A DNA stretch of 64,000 bases from contig NZ_RQGG01000007.1 in the NCBI RefSeq assembly GCF_004769665.1, forward strand, positions 186,001 to 250,000, in the 5' to 3' direction. The DNA is from Leptospira kemamanensis. GTDB lineage: Bacteria > Spirochaetota > Leptospiria > Leptospirales > Leptospiraceae. The notes under the pieces were generated by a model, which did no database searches, was not told where the DNA came from, and saw nothing but the letters and a program-made list of their open reading frames with translations. Positions 16,349 through 27,916 of the stretch are shown here, in pieces. Positions within the stretch are counted from its first letter, which is position 1. Every line of letters begins with the position of its first letter. The translations under genes were made by a program, and so were the position numbers.

Positions 16349-17859
16349 AAATTAAAACAGACGAAGTAACGTCGGTACTAAAACAAGAAATTAAAAACTT
16401 CAAGAAAGACCTTCAAGTTGAAGAAGTCGGAACAGTTCTCGAAGTCGGGGACGGGATTGCGAGAGTTTACGGACTCACAAACGTAATGTCAGGAGAGCTT
16501 GTTGAATTCCAAAACGGAGTTCGAGGCCAAGCCTTCAACTTAGAAGAAAATTCAGTTGGGGTTGTTATCTTTGGTGATTATATTAAAATCGAAGAAGGTT
16601 TCACAGTTAAACGTGTGGGAAAAATCTTCGAAGTTCCAGTGGGACCAGAACTTCTTGGTCGTGTGCTTAACCCACTTGGGGAAGTGATCGACGGAAAAGG
16701 ACCACTCAACGCGAAAAAAACAAGACCAGTTGAGTCTCCAGCTCCTGGAATCGCGATGAGAAAATCAGTTCACGAACCAATGCAAACTGGTATCAAAGCG
16801 ATTGATGCGATGATCCCAATTGGACGTGGACAAAGAGAGCTCATCATTGGTGACCGCGGAACAGGAAAAACTTCCATCGCGATCGACACCATCATCAACC
16901 AAAAAGGAAAAGGTGTGATCTGCGTTTACGTAGCGATTGGACAAAAAGCATCTACTGTTGCATCCACCATCGAAATGTTACGCGAAAAAGGTGCTCTTGA
17001 ATATACGATCATCGTATCGGCAAACGCATCAGAACCTGCTCCTATGTTATACATTGCACCTTACTCAGGCGCAACAATGGCTGAATACTTCATGTATGAA
17101 GAAGGGAAAGCAACTCTAGTTGTTTACGATGACCTTTCCAAACAAGCCGTAGCTTACAGACAAATGTCACTTTTACTTCGCCGCCCACCAGGTCGTGAAG
17201 CATATCCTGGGGACGTATTCTACCTTCACTCTCGCCTTCTCGAAAGAGCAGCGAAACTAGATGATAAATTCGGTGGTGGGTCTATGACTGCACTTCCAAT
17301 CATCGAAACTCAAGAAGGGGAAGTATCAGCATACATTCCTACAAACGTAATTTCCATCACAGATGGTCAGATTTACCTCCAATCCAACCTTTTTGCATCG
17401 GGTCTTCGCCCTGCGGTGGATGTGGGAATTTCTGTATCACGGGTTGGATCTGCAGCGCAAATCAAAGCGATGAAAAAAGTAGCGGGAACACTCAAGTCTG
17501 ATCTTGCACAGTTCCGCGACCTAGAAGCGTTTGCACAGTTAGGAACAGAACTAGATCCAGTGACACAAGCTCAGCTTGATCGTGGTTACCGAGTTCTTGA
17601 AATTCTCAAACAACCAAACAACTCACCAACTCCAGTGGAAGAACAAGTGATTTCGATCTTCGCTGTGACAAAAGGATTTATGGATACAATTCCTACTGCA
17701 AAAGTAAGAGAATTCGAAGCCTTCCTTTTGAAAACAATGAGAGAACAACACCCAGAAGTATTGGAAGAAATCAGAACTGCCAAAGAAGTGAAACAAGAAG
17801 CAGCTCTGCAAAAAACAATCAAATCGATTGTAGAACATTTTTTAGCAAAGAATAACTAA
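16345..17859 (+). CDS. atpA: F1Fo ATP synthase subunit alpha
   Basis: This 504-residue non-catalytic head subunit binds regulatory ATP. The P-loop is GDRGTGKT at residues 169-176, which is the E. coli numbering; the usual Gln172 of GDRQTGKT is Gly here. The family signature [20 protein letters not shown] and the arginine-finger stretch [10 protein letters not shown] are intact. The start ATG overlaps the atpH stop. Confidence 0.98.
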   Translation: MKIKTDEVTSVLKQEIKNFKKDLQVEEVGTVLEVGDGIARVYGLTNVMSGELVEFQNGVRGQAFNLEENSVGVVIFGDYIKIEEGFTVKRVGKIFEVPVGPELLGRVLNPLGEVIDGKGPLNAKKTRPVESPAPGIAMRKSVHEPMQTGIKAIDAMIPIGRGQRELIIGDRGTGKTSIAIDTIINQKGKGVICVYVAIGQKASTVASTIEMLREKGALEYTIIVSANASEPAPMLYIAPYSGATMAEYFMYEEGKATLVVYDDLSKQAVAYRQMSLLLRRPPGREAYPGDVFYLHSRLLERAAKLDDKFGGGSMTALPIIETQEGEVSAYIPTNVISITDGQIYLQSNLFASGLRPAVDVGISVSRVGSAAQIKAMKKVAGTLKSDLAQFRDLEAFAQLGTELDPVTQAQLDRGYRVLEILKQPNNSPTPVEEQVISIFAVTKGFMDTIPTAKVREFEAFLLKTMREQHPEVLEEIRTAKEVKQEAALQKTIKSIVEHFLAKNN

Positions 17860-17870
17860 GGGGAAAGATC

Positions 17871-18740
17871 TTGGCGACACCGCGTGAGATAAAAAAGAGG
17901 ATTAACTCGGTTAAAAACACGAGAAAAATCACTCGAACCATGGAGATGGTCTCCACGGCAAAGGCAAAAAAAGCCACTAACAAAGTGAATGCGGCGAAAC
18001 CATACGCTGACTTAACACGTGAGTTAGTTTCTTCTTTGTCTAGCCTTGCCGGGATCATCCACAGCCCTTACTTAAGGAAGCCGGACAAAATCCGTAAAGT
18101 TGCTATCCTTGCTATCGCCGCAAACCGTGGGTTATGCGGTGGTTTTAACTCCAACCTTCTTCGTATGGTCAAAAACCGTATCGAAGAGTTGAAGTCAAAA
18201 GGTGTGGAAGTAGAAGTCCACGCTGCAGGGAAAAAGGCGATCTCTTTCTTTAAATTTGCAAAAGTTGAATTGGTAACATCATACACCAACATCGATGACA
18301 AAGCCGGAAGTAAAGAAGCTAACGATCTTGCTTCTTATTTTATGGAACGTTTTGCCAACGAATCGGTGGATTCTGTTGAAATCATTTCCACTCATTATTA
18401 TTCAGCAGCCAATCAAAAACCTGAGATCACGTCTGTTCTTCCGCTTCAAATGGAAGAAACGGGTTCCAAAGGTTCTACGGGTCCAGAAGTGTTATACGAA
18501 CCAGATCCAAAAACCATCTTAGAAAACTTACTTCCAATGGTGATTAAAACAACTTTTGTTAAAATCATTTTGGAGTCAGTTGCGTCCGAACACATTGCAC
18601 GTAGAGTGGCGATGAAGGCTGCAACAGACGCCGCTGGTGAGATGATCAAACTTCTGACACGTGGATACAACCGAGTTCGTCAGGCAAAAATTACGCAGGA
18701 AATTTCAGAAATCGTAGGGGGAGCGGAAGCCATCTCCTAA
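17871..18740 (+). CDS. atpG: F1Fo ATP synthase subunit gamma
   Basis: Central rotor shaft of 289 residues. The N-terminal helix has [20 protein letters not shown], and the C-terminal helix ends [19 protein letters not shown]. These two coil together inside the alpha3beta3 head, with a Rossmann-like middle domain (LCGGFNSNL). The start is TTG, 11 bp after atpA, with GGGGAAAG upstream. Confidence 0.97.
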   Translation: MATPREIKKRINSVKNTRKITRTMEMVSTAKAKKATNKVNAAKPYADLTRELVSSLSSLAGIIHSPYLRKPDKIRKVAILAIAANRGLCGGFNSNLLRMVKNRIEELKSKGVEVEVHAAGKKAISFFKFAKVELVTSYTNIDDKAGSKEANDLASYFMERFANESVDSVEIISTHYYSAANQKPEITSVLPLQMEETGSKGSTGPEVLYEPDPKTILENLLPMVIKTTFVKIILESVASEHIARRVAMKAATDAAGEMIKLLTRGYNRVRQAKITQEISEIVGGAEAIS

Positions 18741-20168
<1,428 letters not shown>

Positions 20169-20173
20169 TTCGG

Positions 20174-20554
20174 ATGAGTAAAGAACTGACTTTAACAGTC
20201 ATCTCACCAGACAAAATCCTATATCAGGGCAAGGCAGAATCAGTGATTCTGCCAGGTTCTGTGGGTTATTTCGGAATTTTGCCAGGACATGCAACCCTTG
20301 TCTCCCAACTCGATTTTGGGCTTATCAAATTGCATACTGCTGGGAAAGAATTCCGAATCGCCATCGATGGTGGGTTCTGCGAAGTGAGAAATGACCAAAT
20401 CCGAGTGCTCACTGAGGGTGGGGATTCTGAAGACGATTTGTCCCATGACCACGCCATTGAACTCTTACAGGAAGCAGAAGCACTTCCAACCTCGAAAGAG
20501 AAAGAAAATCTCCTAAAGAAAGCAAAAGTTCGCATTTTACTGCACGAACGTTAA
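20174..20554 (+). CDS. atpC: F1Fo ATP synthase subunit epsilon
   Basis: This 126-residue rotor subunit couples gamma to the c-ring and can inhibit ATP hydrolysis. The N-terminal beta-sandwich is clear (LPGSVGYFGILPGHATLV, IDGGFCEVR). The C-terminal helical hairpin is short but present. It is the last gene of the canonical operon. A T-rich stretch, TTTTTTTCCCCCC, follows the stop but without a good hairpin, so transcription may continue into the next genes. Confidence 0.95.
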   Translation: MSKELTLTVISPDKILYQGKAESVILPGSVGYFGILPGHATLVSQLDFGLIKLHTAGKEFRIAIDGGFCEVRNDQIRVLTEGGDSEDDLSHDHAIELLQEAEALPTSKEKENLLKKAKVRILLHER

Positions 20555-20601
20555 TTTTTTTCCCCCCTTCTTGCCGAAAATATACCAGAGGGGGATTTCC
20601 T

Positions 20602-20898
20602 TTGAATTCAATCTGGATCAGACGAATGGTATTCTTTATTGTAATATTGTCTGGATTGGTTTACTTGAAGGAAAACCCTGATTTGCGAAAAAGAATCTAT
20701 TCGGAAGCACCGATCCGTGTTAAAATTGAGGGACCCGTTGTGAACCCTGGAGTTTATACATTGGATGCTGGTTCTAACGGAAACGATTTAATTGAGATCG
20801 CTGGTGGAACATTACCAGGAGCGCAAATCAAAACGGAGGACAGTATCTTGGAACAGCCGTTAGAGGATGGCCAGGTACTAAATTTGGGAAAACGGTAA
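20602..20898 (+). CDS. Membrane-anchored SLBB-domain protein
   Basis: This 98-residue protein has one N-terminal membrane helix and a periplasmic SLBB/ComEA-N-like domain, with IEGPVVNPGVYTLDAG and later LPLEDGQVLNLG-like sequence. Such domains bind sugars or DNA in larger proteins; this one stands alone. The start is TTG behind GAGGGGG. It is 47 bp after atpC and 9 bp before the acidic repeat gene, suggesting a shared transcript. The particular role is unknown. Confidence 0.75.
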   Translation: MNSIWIRRMVFFIVILSGLVYLKENPDLRKRIYSEAPIRVKIEGPVVNPGVYTLDAGSNGNDLIEIAGGTLPGAQIKTEDSILEQPLEDGQVLNLGKR

Positions 20899-20907
20899 TC
20901 GAGGCGA

Positions 20908-23241
20908 ATGGCGGATCAAGAAAAGAATAAAAACGAAGATCTAGAGAACATCGAACCTATACTCGATGAAGACTCGTTTTCGTTAGATTTGGATGATTTT
21001 GATATCGGGGATGATGATTTGGATGTCTCTCCTGGGATTGAAGCACCAAACTTAGATGATATCTCCGCTTTCGAAGATGAAGATGATTCCATATCCGATA
21101 TGGTTGCATCCTCCGATGATTATGATGATATATTAGATATTGATTTAGATTCCGATTTAAATTTGCTTGGGGAAGAAGACCCCATATTACACGATGAAGA
21201 CATTCATGCTGATTTTTCAGACTATGAAGAAGATTCTGACTTAGAATCACCACAACCAAGTTCACAAAGCAAATCACAAAATCTTCAAACTGTTGATGAT
21301 GAAGATGAACTCGAATTAGAATTCGATGATGATTTAATTGATCTCGATAAAGAAATTGAATCCATCCTGAATGGCGAAGATGGAATTCTTACTTCCAATA
21401 AAAAACAATCTGCAGACGAAGAAGAAGACGGTCCAATTTCCCTTTCTTTAGAAGAACTAGAGAACATAACAGGATCTCTCCCGGAAGAGGAACATTCTGG
21501 TTTACCAGAAAGAAGTTCTATGGCGGGAGATGGTTTGGGCGCAGAACACGCGTTAATCGATGAGCATTCTGATTTAGATCTTGATTTGGATGACTCAGAA
21601 ATTGATACAACACTTGCTTTTGATGAAGAGGGAAAACCTCAATTTGATTTAACTGATTATGACAACGAAGAGACTTTTGTTCCGCAAGATGATTTAGGAC
21701 CTGGTGGAGAAGAAACTACTTTCCAATCTTTAGTAGATCCAGAAGAAGATGAATTATTTGGTCATAACAAAGAAGATGAAAATCTAACTCTTTCCGATGA
21801 AGAATTAGGAAGTATCCTTGGTGCTGGTGGTGAGGCGAGTTTAGAAGAAACCTTAGCATCGGAAGAAGAATTTTTTACAACAGACGAACATACCGATCTT
21901 CCTAATTTTACTGAGGAAGAAGAGAGCGGCTTCGATTTATTAGGTGATGATTTTATTGCGGAAGAAAAAAGTCCGTCATCATTAGAAGCAGAAACATCTG
22001 CCGAAGAAGAAGAGGGACCGTTAACTCTCTCTCTAGAAGAGTTAGAAAATATTTCAGGTGGAGCCATTCCAGAAGATATGGAAGATCCATCTTCTGACTT
22101 ACTTGGTGAAGAAATCGAAGACGAATCCATTACGTTAAGTCCAGACGAATTGGGTAGCATCATTGCTAACGATCCAGTGGAAGAAGATTCCGACGAAGAA
22201 CACCATGAATTGGATACTGATCTCGGAGATGATTTTGGTTTTGATTTTGGCGAACCTGAGTCTGATACTTCCGAACCGTCTGTAGAAGGTTTGGAAGGGG
22301 AAATGGAAGGTTTTGAGTCTGCGTCTGAAGAGGATGAAGAAGACGAAGGGCCAATTGCTCTTTCATTGGAAGAACTCGATTCCATTGCCGCAGAGGCAGA
22401 AGAAGTTTCAGACGAAGAATTAGTTGATAGCTTAGACCGAGCTCCACTTCCTTACGAAGAGGACCTAACACCGAAATCCGATCTTTTGGCCGAAGAGGAA
22501 GAAGACGAGTCCATTGCATTATCAATGGAAGAGTTGGAAAATATTGCTGGTCTGGAAGAGGAAGAAGGTGAATCTGCTGCGGGTGGAGTCGGACAACTTG
22601 AAGCAGAGTTGGAAGAAGAAGACGTCACCTTATCTCCTGAAAGTTTGGATGCAATTCTTGGGGAAGAACTTCCTGGCGAAGGATTGGAAGACATTGCTAC
22701 TTTGCCAGAGGAAGAAGAATTCACTCTTTCCGAACAAATTGAAGATGAACCTATTTCTGATTTCCAATTAGATTCGAATGACGAAGACTCCACTTCCGAG
22801 TTCAACCTGGAACCGATGGAAGACATCGATTTAGTAGAACATGAAGCAGAAACTGATTTTGGTGATCTCACTTCCGATGTTACTATTGATGATAGTTTTG
22901 ATTTAACAAATGATTTAACGCAAGGAATTAGAACTCCTACACTTGCTTCCGATGAATCCGAAGAATACGAAGTTGATTTAGATGAATATGCGATGGAGGG
23001 AAAACTTTCCCCTCTGGAAGAACTTCGCAAATCAGATGTTTCCGCTCCTAAAACAAATAAAGAATCAGCAGATGCATTTGCAGAAGCAGGTGGTGACCAA
23101 TTATCAGTTGGAGATCGTAAAAAAGTTCTTGGTTATTTAGATAATTTACTCGGCAACTTACCTGATGAGGTCATTCGCGAATTCTCGAAGTCACAATACT
23201 TCGAGTTATACAAAAAAATGATGAAAGAATTGGAGTTGTAA
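20908..23241 (+). CDS. Very acidic repeat protein with conserved C-terminal domain
   Basis: This 777-residue cytosolic protein is made mostly of Asp, Glu, Ser and Leu. A motif of about 15 residues, acid stretch then (I/L)-(S/T/A)-LS-x-EEL-x-x-I, recurs near residues 172, 291, 367, 404, 478, 532 and 570, with a worn copy near 603. Spacers are 30-120 residues of low complexity. The last 50 residues differ: VGDRKKVLGYLDNLLGNLPD followed by EVIREFSKSQYFELYKKMM, an amphipathic helical domain of a kind I have seen in other spirochaetal proteins. It is followed one base later by the GAF-domain gene, which also has an acidic N-terminus. The function is unknown; scaffolding is a guess. Confidence 0.75.
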   Translation: MADQEKNKNEDLENIEPILDEDSFSLDLDDFDIGDDDLDVSPGIEAPNLDDISAFEDEDDSISDMVASSDDYDDILDIDLDSDLNLLGEEDPILHDEDIHADFSDYEEDSDLESPQPSSQSKSQNLQTVDDEDELELEFDDDLIDLDKEIESILNGEDGILTSNKKQSADEEEDGPISLSLEELENITGSLPEEEHSGLPERSSMAGDGLGAEHALIDEHSDLDLDLDDSEIDTTLAFDEEGKPQFDLTDYDNEETFVPQDDLGPGGEETTFQSLVDPEEDELFGHNKEDENLTLSDEELGSILGAGGEASLEETLASEEEFFTTDEHTDLPNFTEEEESGFDLLGDDFIAEEKSPSSLEAETSAEEEEGPLTLSLEELENISGGAIPEDMEDPSSDLLGEEIEDESITLSPDELGSIIANDPVEEDSDEEHHELDTDLGDDFGFDFGEPESDTSEPSVEGLEGEMEGFESASEEDEEDEGPIALSLEELDSIAAEAEEVSDEELVDSLDRAPLPYEEDLTPKSDLLAEEEEDESIALSMEELENIAGLEEEEGESAAGGVGQLEAELEEEDVTLSPESLDAILGEELPGEGLEDIATLPEEEEFTLSEQIEDEPISDFQLDSNDEDSTSEFNLEPMEDIDLVEHEAETDFGDLTSDVTIDDSFDLTNDLTQGIRTPTLASDESEEYEVDLDEYAMEGKLSPLEELRKSDVSAPKTNKESADAFAEAGGDQLSVGDRKKVLGYLDNLLGNLPDEVIREFSKSQYFELYKKMMKELEL

Positions 23242-23242
23242 A

Positions 23243-25447
23243 GTGGGACTACTGGATCGAGCCGAAGAGATCAAAAAAACTTCGGAAACAAAAGGTAGTC
23301 AAACTCCAGTTTCAAAAAAAGAAACACCATCACTACTCAAAAAAGCAGAACATTTCAGAGAGGAAGAACCATCTCTTCCACAAAGTCCAAAGGAATCTGT
23401 CCCTGTATCCAATACCGACTCAGAATGGTTAGACGATGTTATCTCCGATACATTGGCTACAGAAATTGGTGATTTACCAAGTCCTGATGGAGAAGAAGAA
23501 TTTGACCTAAGTGATATACCCGAACTTACTGATTCTGACTTCGGTGATCTTTCCGAAGAACATGATGATTGGAATGAAGACCCAGTTTCCAATTTAGATG
23601 ATGATTTAGATTCTTTACAGGAAGAATCAAATCCTTATGAACCAGTAAGTTCTGACCTGGATTCAGAATCAGATCATGAATCTGAAAACGAATCTGAGTT
23701 TCCTGTACCTGAAGAAACTTTAGAACCAGAACCAATTCAAAACCAGGACAGAGAACCAGAATTAGGTGATGATCTGGTGGAACGTGATTATCACGATGAT
23801 TTGGAAGAACCTGATTCTCCTCTCCCAGAAGTAAATCTTTTTGATGAATGGGAAAATGAAGCCAAAAAAGAAGCGGCAAAACAACCGTTACGACCCACTA
23901 AAGAAGATCCAGCACCAATCGGCGAAGAAGTGTTATTTGATGACGAATCAGATTTTGGTACTGCTCCGATGGCATATCATCTTGCTTCTAAAAAACGAAT
24001 CGAAAATTACCAAGCAATTTTTGAGATTACAAAAGAGATTGCATCATCCAAAGAATTTTCCGATTTTTTTGATAACTTAGTATATAGTTTAATTGGCCAG
24101 GTGGGTTGCCACTCGGTAGTGGTCCTCACTTCTACAAACTTAAAAAACACAAAATGGGAAGCCGTTGCTGCCCAAGGAATCCAATCCAAGGATTCTTGGT
24201 ATCTTTCCCCAGGTGATGAAATTTATGCCCGCATTTCCGATTCGGAAACTGTGATTTATGCTGGTGAATTTAAATCTTCTCGGTTACCAAACAGAGAATT
24301 GAATTTATTAAATGAGATTGGTTCTGAAATCCTTGTCCCTATCAGGCATGGAGAAAGATGTTTTGGGGTTTTATCTCTAGGAAAACTAATCAACGGTGAA
24401 GAATACATCACGGATGATTTAGAGTTCGCTAAGATCGTCGGTGATATTGCTGGATCAGTCTTCGAAAGAGTCTCTGAATTTGAGGCGATTAACGACGATT
24501 TGGTGCACGCAAAGGAAGTGATCGAAATCAATGAATCCGTTTTACAATTTGCAAGAGATTTTGCCAAAGTGCGTAAAATGGATGAAGCATATGATCTTTT
24601 AATTGATCATATTAAATCCAAATTGGGTGTAAAACAATTCTCTTTCCTTGTATTAGATTCGGAAACTAGATCCGACTATATCGTGTTTGGTTCCAATTTC
24701 ATTTTACCTGAAAGAACAAAAGATTTCCGACTGAGCAAGGATTCGGATATTGTTGGGATGGTTTCTAATGTTTCTGGGGTTTACAAACTGGAAAATTTTA
24801 GAGAAGACTCGGAACTTAAATCAATTTTTACCAATGATGAATTAGGAATTATGAGTGAATTTACCATCCTACCGATCATCAACTTGAATTGGTTAGTCGG
24901 AATGGTGATCGTTCACTCTACAGGTACCACTTGGACAGATACAATCCGTGATGTGGCAGTTTCTATGTTAGAAACCTCAGCACCTGTTTTTGCAAATTTA
25001 TTGATTTTACAAGAAAAAGAAGCCTTATTCCGAAATCCATTTAATCCTTTGGAATCTAGAATTATTTCTGAGATGGAAAAAGCTTCCTCACTCAAAGCAT
25101 CGTTTACGGTTTCCTTATTCAAAATACAAAATGTTTCGCGGATGATTCATTTAGTGGGCACTGGAACCTTTGCAAGGTATGCAGATTCTTTACGAAAAAC
25201 GATGATGGATCATATCAGTGAATTGGATTTTTTCACTCGAGTGGGTCAGGGCAAATTTGTTTTGGTGTTACATGGAAAAGACAAAGAAGAAACAGATGTT
25301 GTGATCAAAAAAATCAAATCCTCTTTTGCCAAAAAAGAAGAAGCCATCATCGGAAATTTCCGAGCAAGTTATCGTGTCTTAACTTTATCTTATCCACATG
25401 ATACAAAGGACAAAAATCAATTTTTGGAAATGGTTGAAGAAGCCTAA
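23243..25447 (+). CDS. GAF-GAF protein with degenerate GGDEF-like C-terminus
   Basis: This 734-residue protein starts MGLLDRAEEI and has about 245 acidic, probably disordered residues. A first GAF domain (about 258-415) and a second (about 431-585) follow. The C-terminal domain has the layout of a diguanylate cyclase. The active-site loop, however, reads G-Q-G-K-F at residues 668-672 in place of G-G-D-E-F, so cyclase activity is unlikely. GAF domains bind small ligands or cyclic nucleotides. The GTG start lies one base after the acidic repeat gene, indicating coupling. It probably acts as a signal receptor or scaffold rather than an enzyme. Confidence 0.75.
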   Translation: MGLLDRAEEIKKTSETKGSQTPVSKKETPSLLKKAEHFREEEPSLPQSPKESVPVSNTDSEWLDDVISDTLATEIGDLPSPDGEEEFDLSDIPELTDSDFGDLSEEHDDWNEDPVSNLDDDLDSLQEESNPYEPVSSDLDSESDHESENESEFPVPEETLEPEPIQNQDREPELGDDLVERDYHDDLEEPDSPLPEVNLFDEWENEAKKEAAKQPLRPTKEDPAPIGEEVLFDDESDFGTAPMAYHLASKKRIENYQAIFEITKEIASSKEFSDFFDNLVYSLIGQVGCHSVVVLTSTNLKNTKWEAVAAQGIQSKDSWYLSPGDEIYARISDSETVIYAGEFKSSRLPNRELNLLNEIGSEILVPIRHGERCFGVLSLGKLINGEEYITDDLEFAKIVGDIAGSVFERVSEFEAINDDLVHAKEVIEINESVLQFARDFAKVRKMDEAYDLLIDHIKSKLGVKQFSFLVLDSETRSDYIVFGSNFILPERTKDFRLSKDSDIVGMVSNVSGVYKLENFREDSELKSIFTNDELGIMSEFTILPIINLNWLVGMVIVHSTGTTWTDTIRDVAVSMLETSAPVFANLLILQEKEALFRNPFNPLESRIISEMEKASSLKASFTVSLFKIQNVSRMIHLVGTGTFARYADSLRKTMMDHISELDFFTRVGQGKFVLVLHGKDKEETDVVIKKIKSSFAKKEEAIIGNFRASYRVLTLSYPHDTKDKNQFLEMVEEA

Positions 25448-25456
25448 AACATCTTC

Positions 25457-26854
25457 GTGTTATTCAATTCTCTTTCCTTTCTAATTAGTTTTTCTGTTTT
25501 TTATCTATTTTACTATTACGCTTCCTTCTTGGTTCGAAAAGTACTACTTCTCATTTTCGGAATCTATTTTTACTCGCAGTGGGGGGTTGGCGCTACTCTA
25601 TTATTGTTTGGTTCCATCACTTTCAATTATTGTATAGGAATTTGGATCCATCAAAATAATTCAAAGACACGTAAATGGATTTTTGTTTTCGGAGTGACTG
25701 CCAATATATTCTATTTAGGAGTATTTAAGTATTTTTTATTCCTTTGGGGAGTTTTCTCTGATATTCAGATAGAGCTGGGTGGTCTCCCTTTCCGTTGGAA
25801 ACCAAGTTTGTTATTACCAATTGGGATTTCCTTTTATACATTTCATAACATCAGTTATTTGATAGAAGTGTATGATGAAAAAATTACAGTTTGTAAAAAT
25901 TATTTTACATTTGTTTTGTATGATTTGTTTTTTCCACTTTTGTTACTCGGGCCGATAGAAAGACCAGGCAATTTAATCCCTCAATTTGAGTCAAAACGTA
26001 TCATCACAAAAGAGATGATTTGGAATGGCCTTTCTTTGTTTTGTTGGGGAGTTTTGATCAAATCAAGTGTTGCTGATCCATTGTCTCGTTATGTAGAGAT
26101 GAACGTAAACTCTTTTGATTCATTGCCACCTGGAATTTTATGGATCATTGCACCTACCATCGCCTTCCAAGTGTATGCTGATTTTTTTGGATATTCCCTT
26201 TGTGCCATGGGTCTTGCTGAATGTATGGGGTTTGAACTCATGAACAATTTCAAACGTCCCTTCTTTTCTTCTAATCCAGCAGAGTTTTGGTCAAAATGGC
26301 ATATATCCTTATCAACTTGGTTACGTGATTACGTTTATATTAAGTTAGGTGGTAATCGCCATGGGTTTCTTCGTGAAAATATCAATTTGATGTTAGTTTG
26401 GTTTCTTACGGGTATTTGGCATGGTGCAGGTTATGGTTTTATCATTTGGGGCGTGTATTTAGGTGTTTGTCTTGTGTTTTACCGTTTTTTGAAACATATT
26501 GGATTCACTCAAATGCAAAATAAGATCCTGACTGGATTTGGAATCTTTTTGACCTTTTATACTTTCTCTCTTGGGTTGTTATTGTTTCGAATTTCCTCTC
26601 CTTCAGAAAGTTTTTTGATTTTGAAAAACTTAAACACTCTTCCCAGTTTAGATTTGATTCCGTATCCATTACTTCTCATTATCTTACCTCTTGTGTTGTT
26701 TGACCTTTGGCAAGAATGGAGAAAAACAGAACGTCCCAGTTTTTTCTTAAATGAGAAACCATTTCTTCCCTTGATGATATTTGTTTTGAGTTTTATCTGG
26801 TTTTCCGTCGTATCCCCGTTTGCGAAGGAAGATTTTTTCTATTTTCAATTTTGA
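25457..26854 (+). CDS. MBOAT-family O-acyltransferase (AlgI/DltB-like)
   Basis: This 465-residue polytopic membrane protein has about ten helices. The MBOAT signature is FWSKWHISLSTWLRDYVYI, and the catalytic His322 is in WHGAGYGFIIWG. Members pass an acyl group across the membrane to polysaccharide, peptidoglycan or lipid. The next gene encodes an SGNH-type protein with an N-terminal membrane anchor, the standard partner that completes transfer outside the membrane. The GTG start is 9 bp after the GAF gene. The acceptor molecule is unknown. Confidence 0.9.
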   Translation: MLFNSLSFLISFSVFYLFYYYASFLVRKVLLLIFGIYFYSQWGVGATLLLFGSITFNYCIGIWIHQNNSKTRKWIFVFGVTANIFYLGVFKYFLFLWGVFSDIQIELGGLPFRWKPSLLLPIGISFYTFHNISYLIEVYDEKITVCKNYFTFVLYDLFFPLLLLGPIERPGNLIPQFESKRIITKEMIWNGLSLFCWGVLIKSSVADPLSRYVEMNVNSFDSLPPGILWIIAPTIAFQVYADFFGYSLCAMGLAECMGFELMNNFKRPFFSSNPAEFWSKWHISLSTWLRDYVYIKLGGNRHGFLRENINLMLVWFLTGIWHGAGYGFIIWGVYLGVCLVFYRFLKHIGFTQMQNKILTGFGIFLTFYTFSLGLLLFRISSPSESFLILKNLNTLPSLDLIPYPLLLIILPLVLFDLWQEWRKTERPSFFLNEKPFLPLMIFVLSFIWFSVVSPFAKEDFFYFQF

Positions 26855-26872
26855 GGAAAAAGGATATTCCAA

Positions 26873-27916
26873 ATGAGACTTCGTTATTTATTTTTTGCAT
26901 TCGTCTTTGTTTCTCTCTTCATGCATTCGACTTGGAGCTATCTGATTCCTTATTGTGAGACCACTTCCCAATATTGGTTTCTTGCTAATAATCGTGAGTG
27001 GAAAACAAAAACAAAAATTTTGATTCTTGGAGATAGTCAGATTGTAAGTGGCCTCCGACCTGAAACGATTGCAGAGATCGAACAAGTTCGTGTGGATGAA
27101 GTTTTGTATTTGCCGAAGCCAAGCCAACAACCAGAAGGAATTTATTCGGATACCTTACTTGCCCTTCAAAGATTACCCAATTTGAGAAAAGTATATGTGA
27201 ATCTTTCTCCACTAAACACAAGTAAAAATTCCATTACTGATGCCCACAAACAAGCGTATGTTTCTTTTGGTCCGTTTCAAACAATTGATTTCAGGGATCC
27301 ACTCCTTAGAAAGGTTTATTATTCGAGTGTTACAGATTTGATTTGGAAGATGGTCATTCAAACATTTCCTTATTTTGGACTGAGTTCCAACTTAAATCGA
27401 ATATTTTATGACAGATCGGTTCAATCTGATTTAAACAAACGACAATTGGAATGGGAAAACATACAAAGAAGTATGGAAAAAGAGAGTGGTGCTTGGATTT
27501 GGAAATCCATCGACAGTGATCCTACAATTACGAAAGACGAGAAGTTTCAAAATTTAGATACAAAGATCCTTGCGGGCAAACGAGACGTATCCATTGAATT
27601 ATGGACTCAGTCGATCCAAACATGGAAACAAAAGAATTGGGAAGTGGTGATTCTCCGGATTCCGTTTTCTCCGCAGATGGAAATGGATCTAAAAGAAAAA
27701 CATGCGAATTTGGTTTCAGAAATTTTTTTAGATAAGATCCAAAAAGAATCTAACTTTGATCAGGTGAAGATTTTTGATTTTAAAGAAAGTTTTGTAAACG
27801 AGTATCAGTATTTTGCTGACTTAACACATCTCAACCGAAAAGGAAGAGATGTGTTTGCAAACTTATTAAAAGAAAAGTTACTTAATCACACCCACACGTC
27901 TACCAAGAGCATGTAG
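26873..27916 (+). CDS. Membrane-anchored SGNH-like protein, MBOAT partner
   Basis: This 347-residue protein has an N-terminal signal-anchor (LRYLFFAFVFVSLF). Block I of SGNH hydrolases is ILILGDSQIVSGLRP, and the late DLTHLNRKGRD stretch would supply the catalytic Asp and His. It resembles AlgX/AlgJ-like and DUF1574-type proteins encoded beside MBOAT genes, including in Leptospira. It begins 18 bp after the MBOAT gene with AGGAAAAAGGA upstream. Its last 13 codons overlap a small convergent gene. The likely job is extracytoplasmic O-acylation; the substrate is unknown. Confidence 0.75.
   Translation: MRLRYLFFAFVFVSLFMHSTWSYLIPYCETTSQYWFLANNREWKTKTKILILGDSQIVSGLRPETIAEIEQVRVDEVLYLPKPSQQPEGIYSDTLLALQRLPNLRKVYVNLSPLNTSKNSITDAHKQAYVSFGPFQTIDFRDPLLRKVYYSSVTDLIWKMVIQTFPYFGLSSNLNRIFYDRSVQSDLNKRQLEWENIQRSMEKESGAWIWKSIDSDPTITKDEKFQNLDTKILAGKRDVSIELWTQSIQTWKQKNWEVVILRIPFSPQMEMDLKEKHANLVSEIFLDKIQKESNFDQVKIFDFKESFVNEYQYFADLTHLNRKGRDVFANLLKEKLLNHTHTSTKSM

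Noticed and set aside
21762..23030. Long serine-rich open frames on the minus strand (about 200 codons each)
   Set aside because: They mirror the acidic repeat gene: GAA/GAT-rich codons read in reverse as TTC/TCC/ATC. Low-complexity poly-Ser product, no ribosome-binding site, and a strong gene on the other strand.
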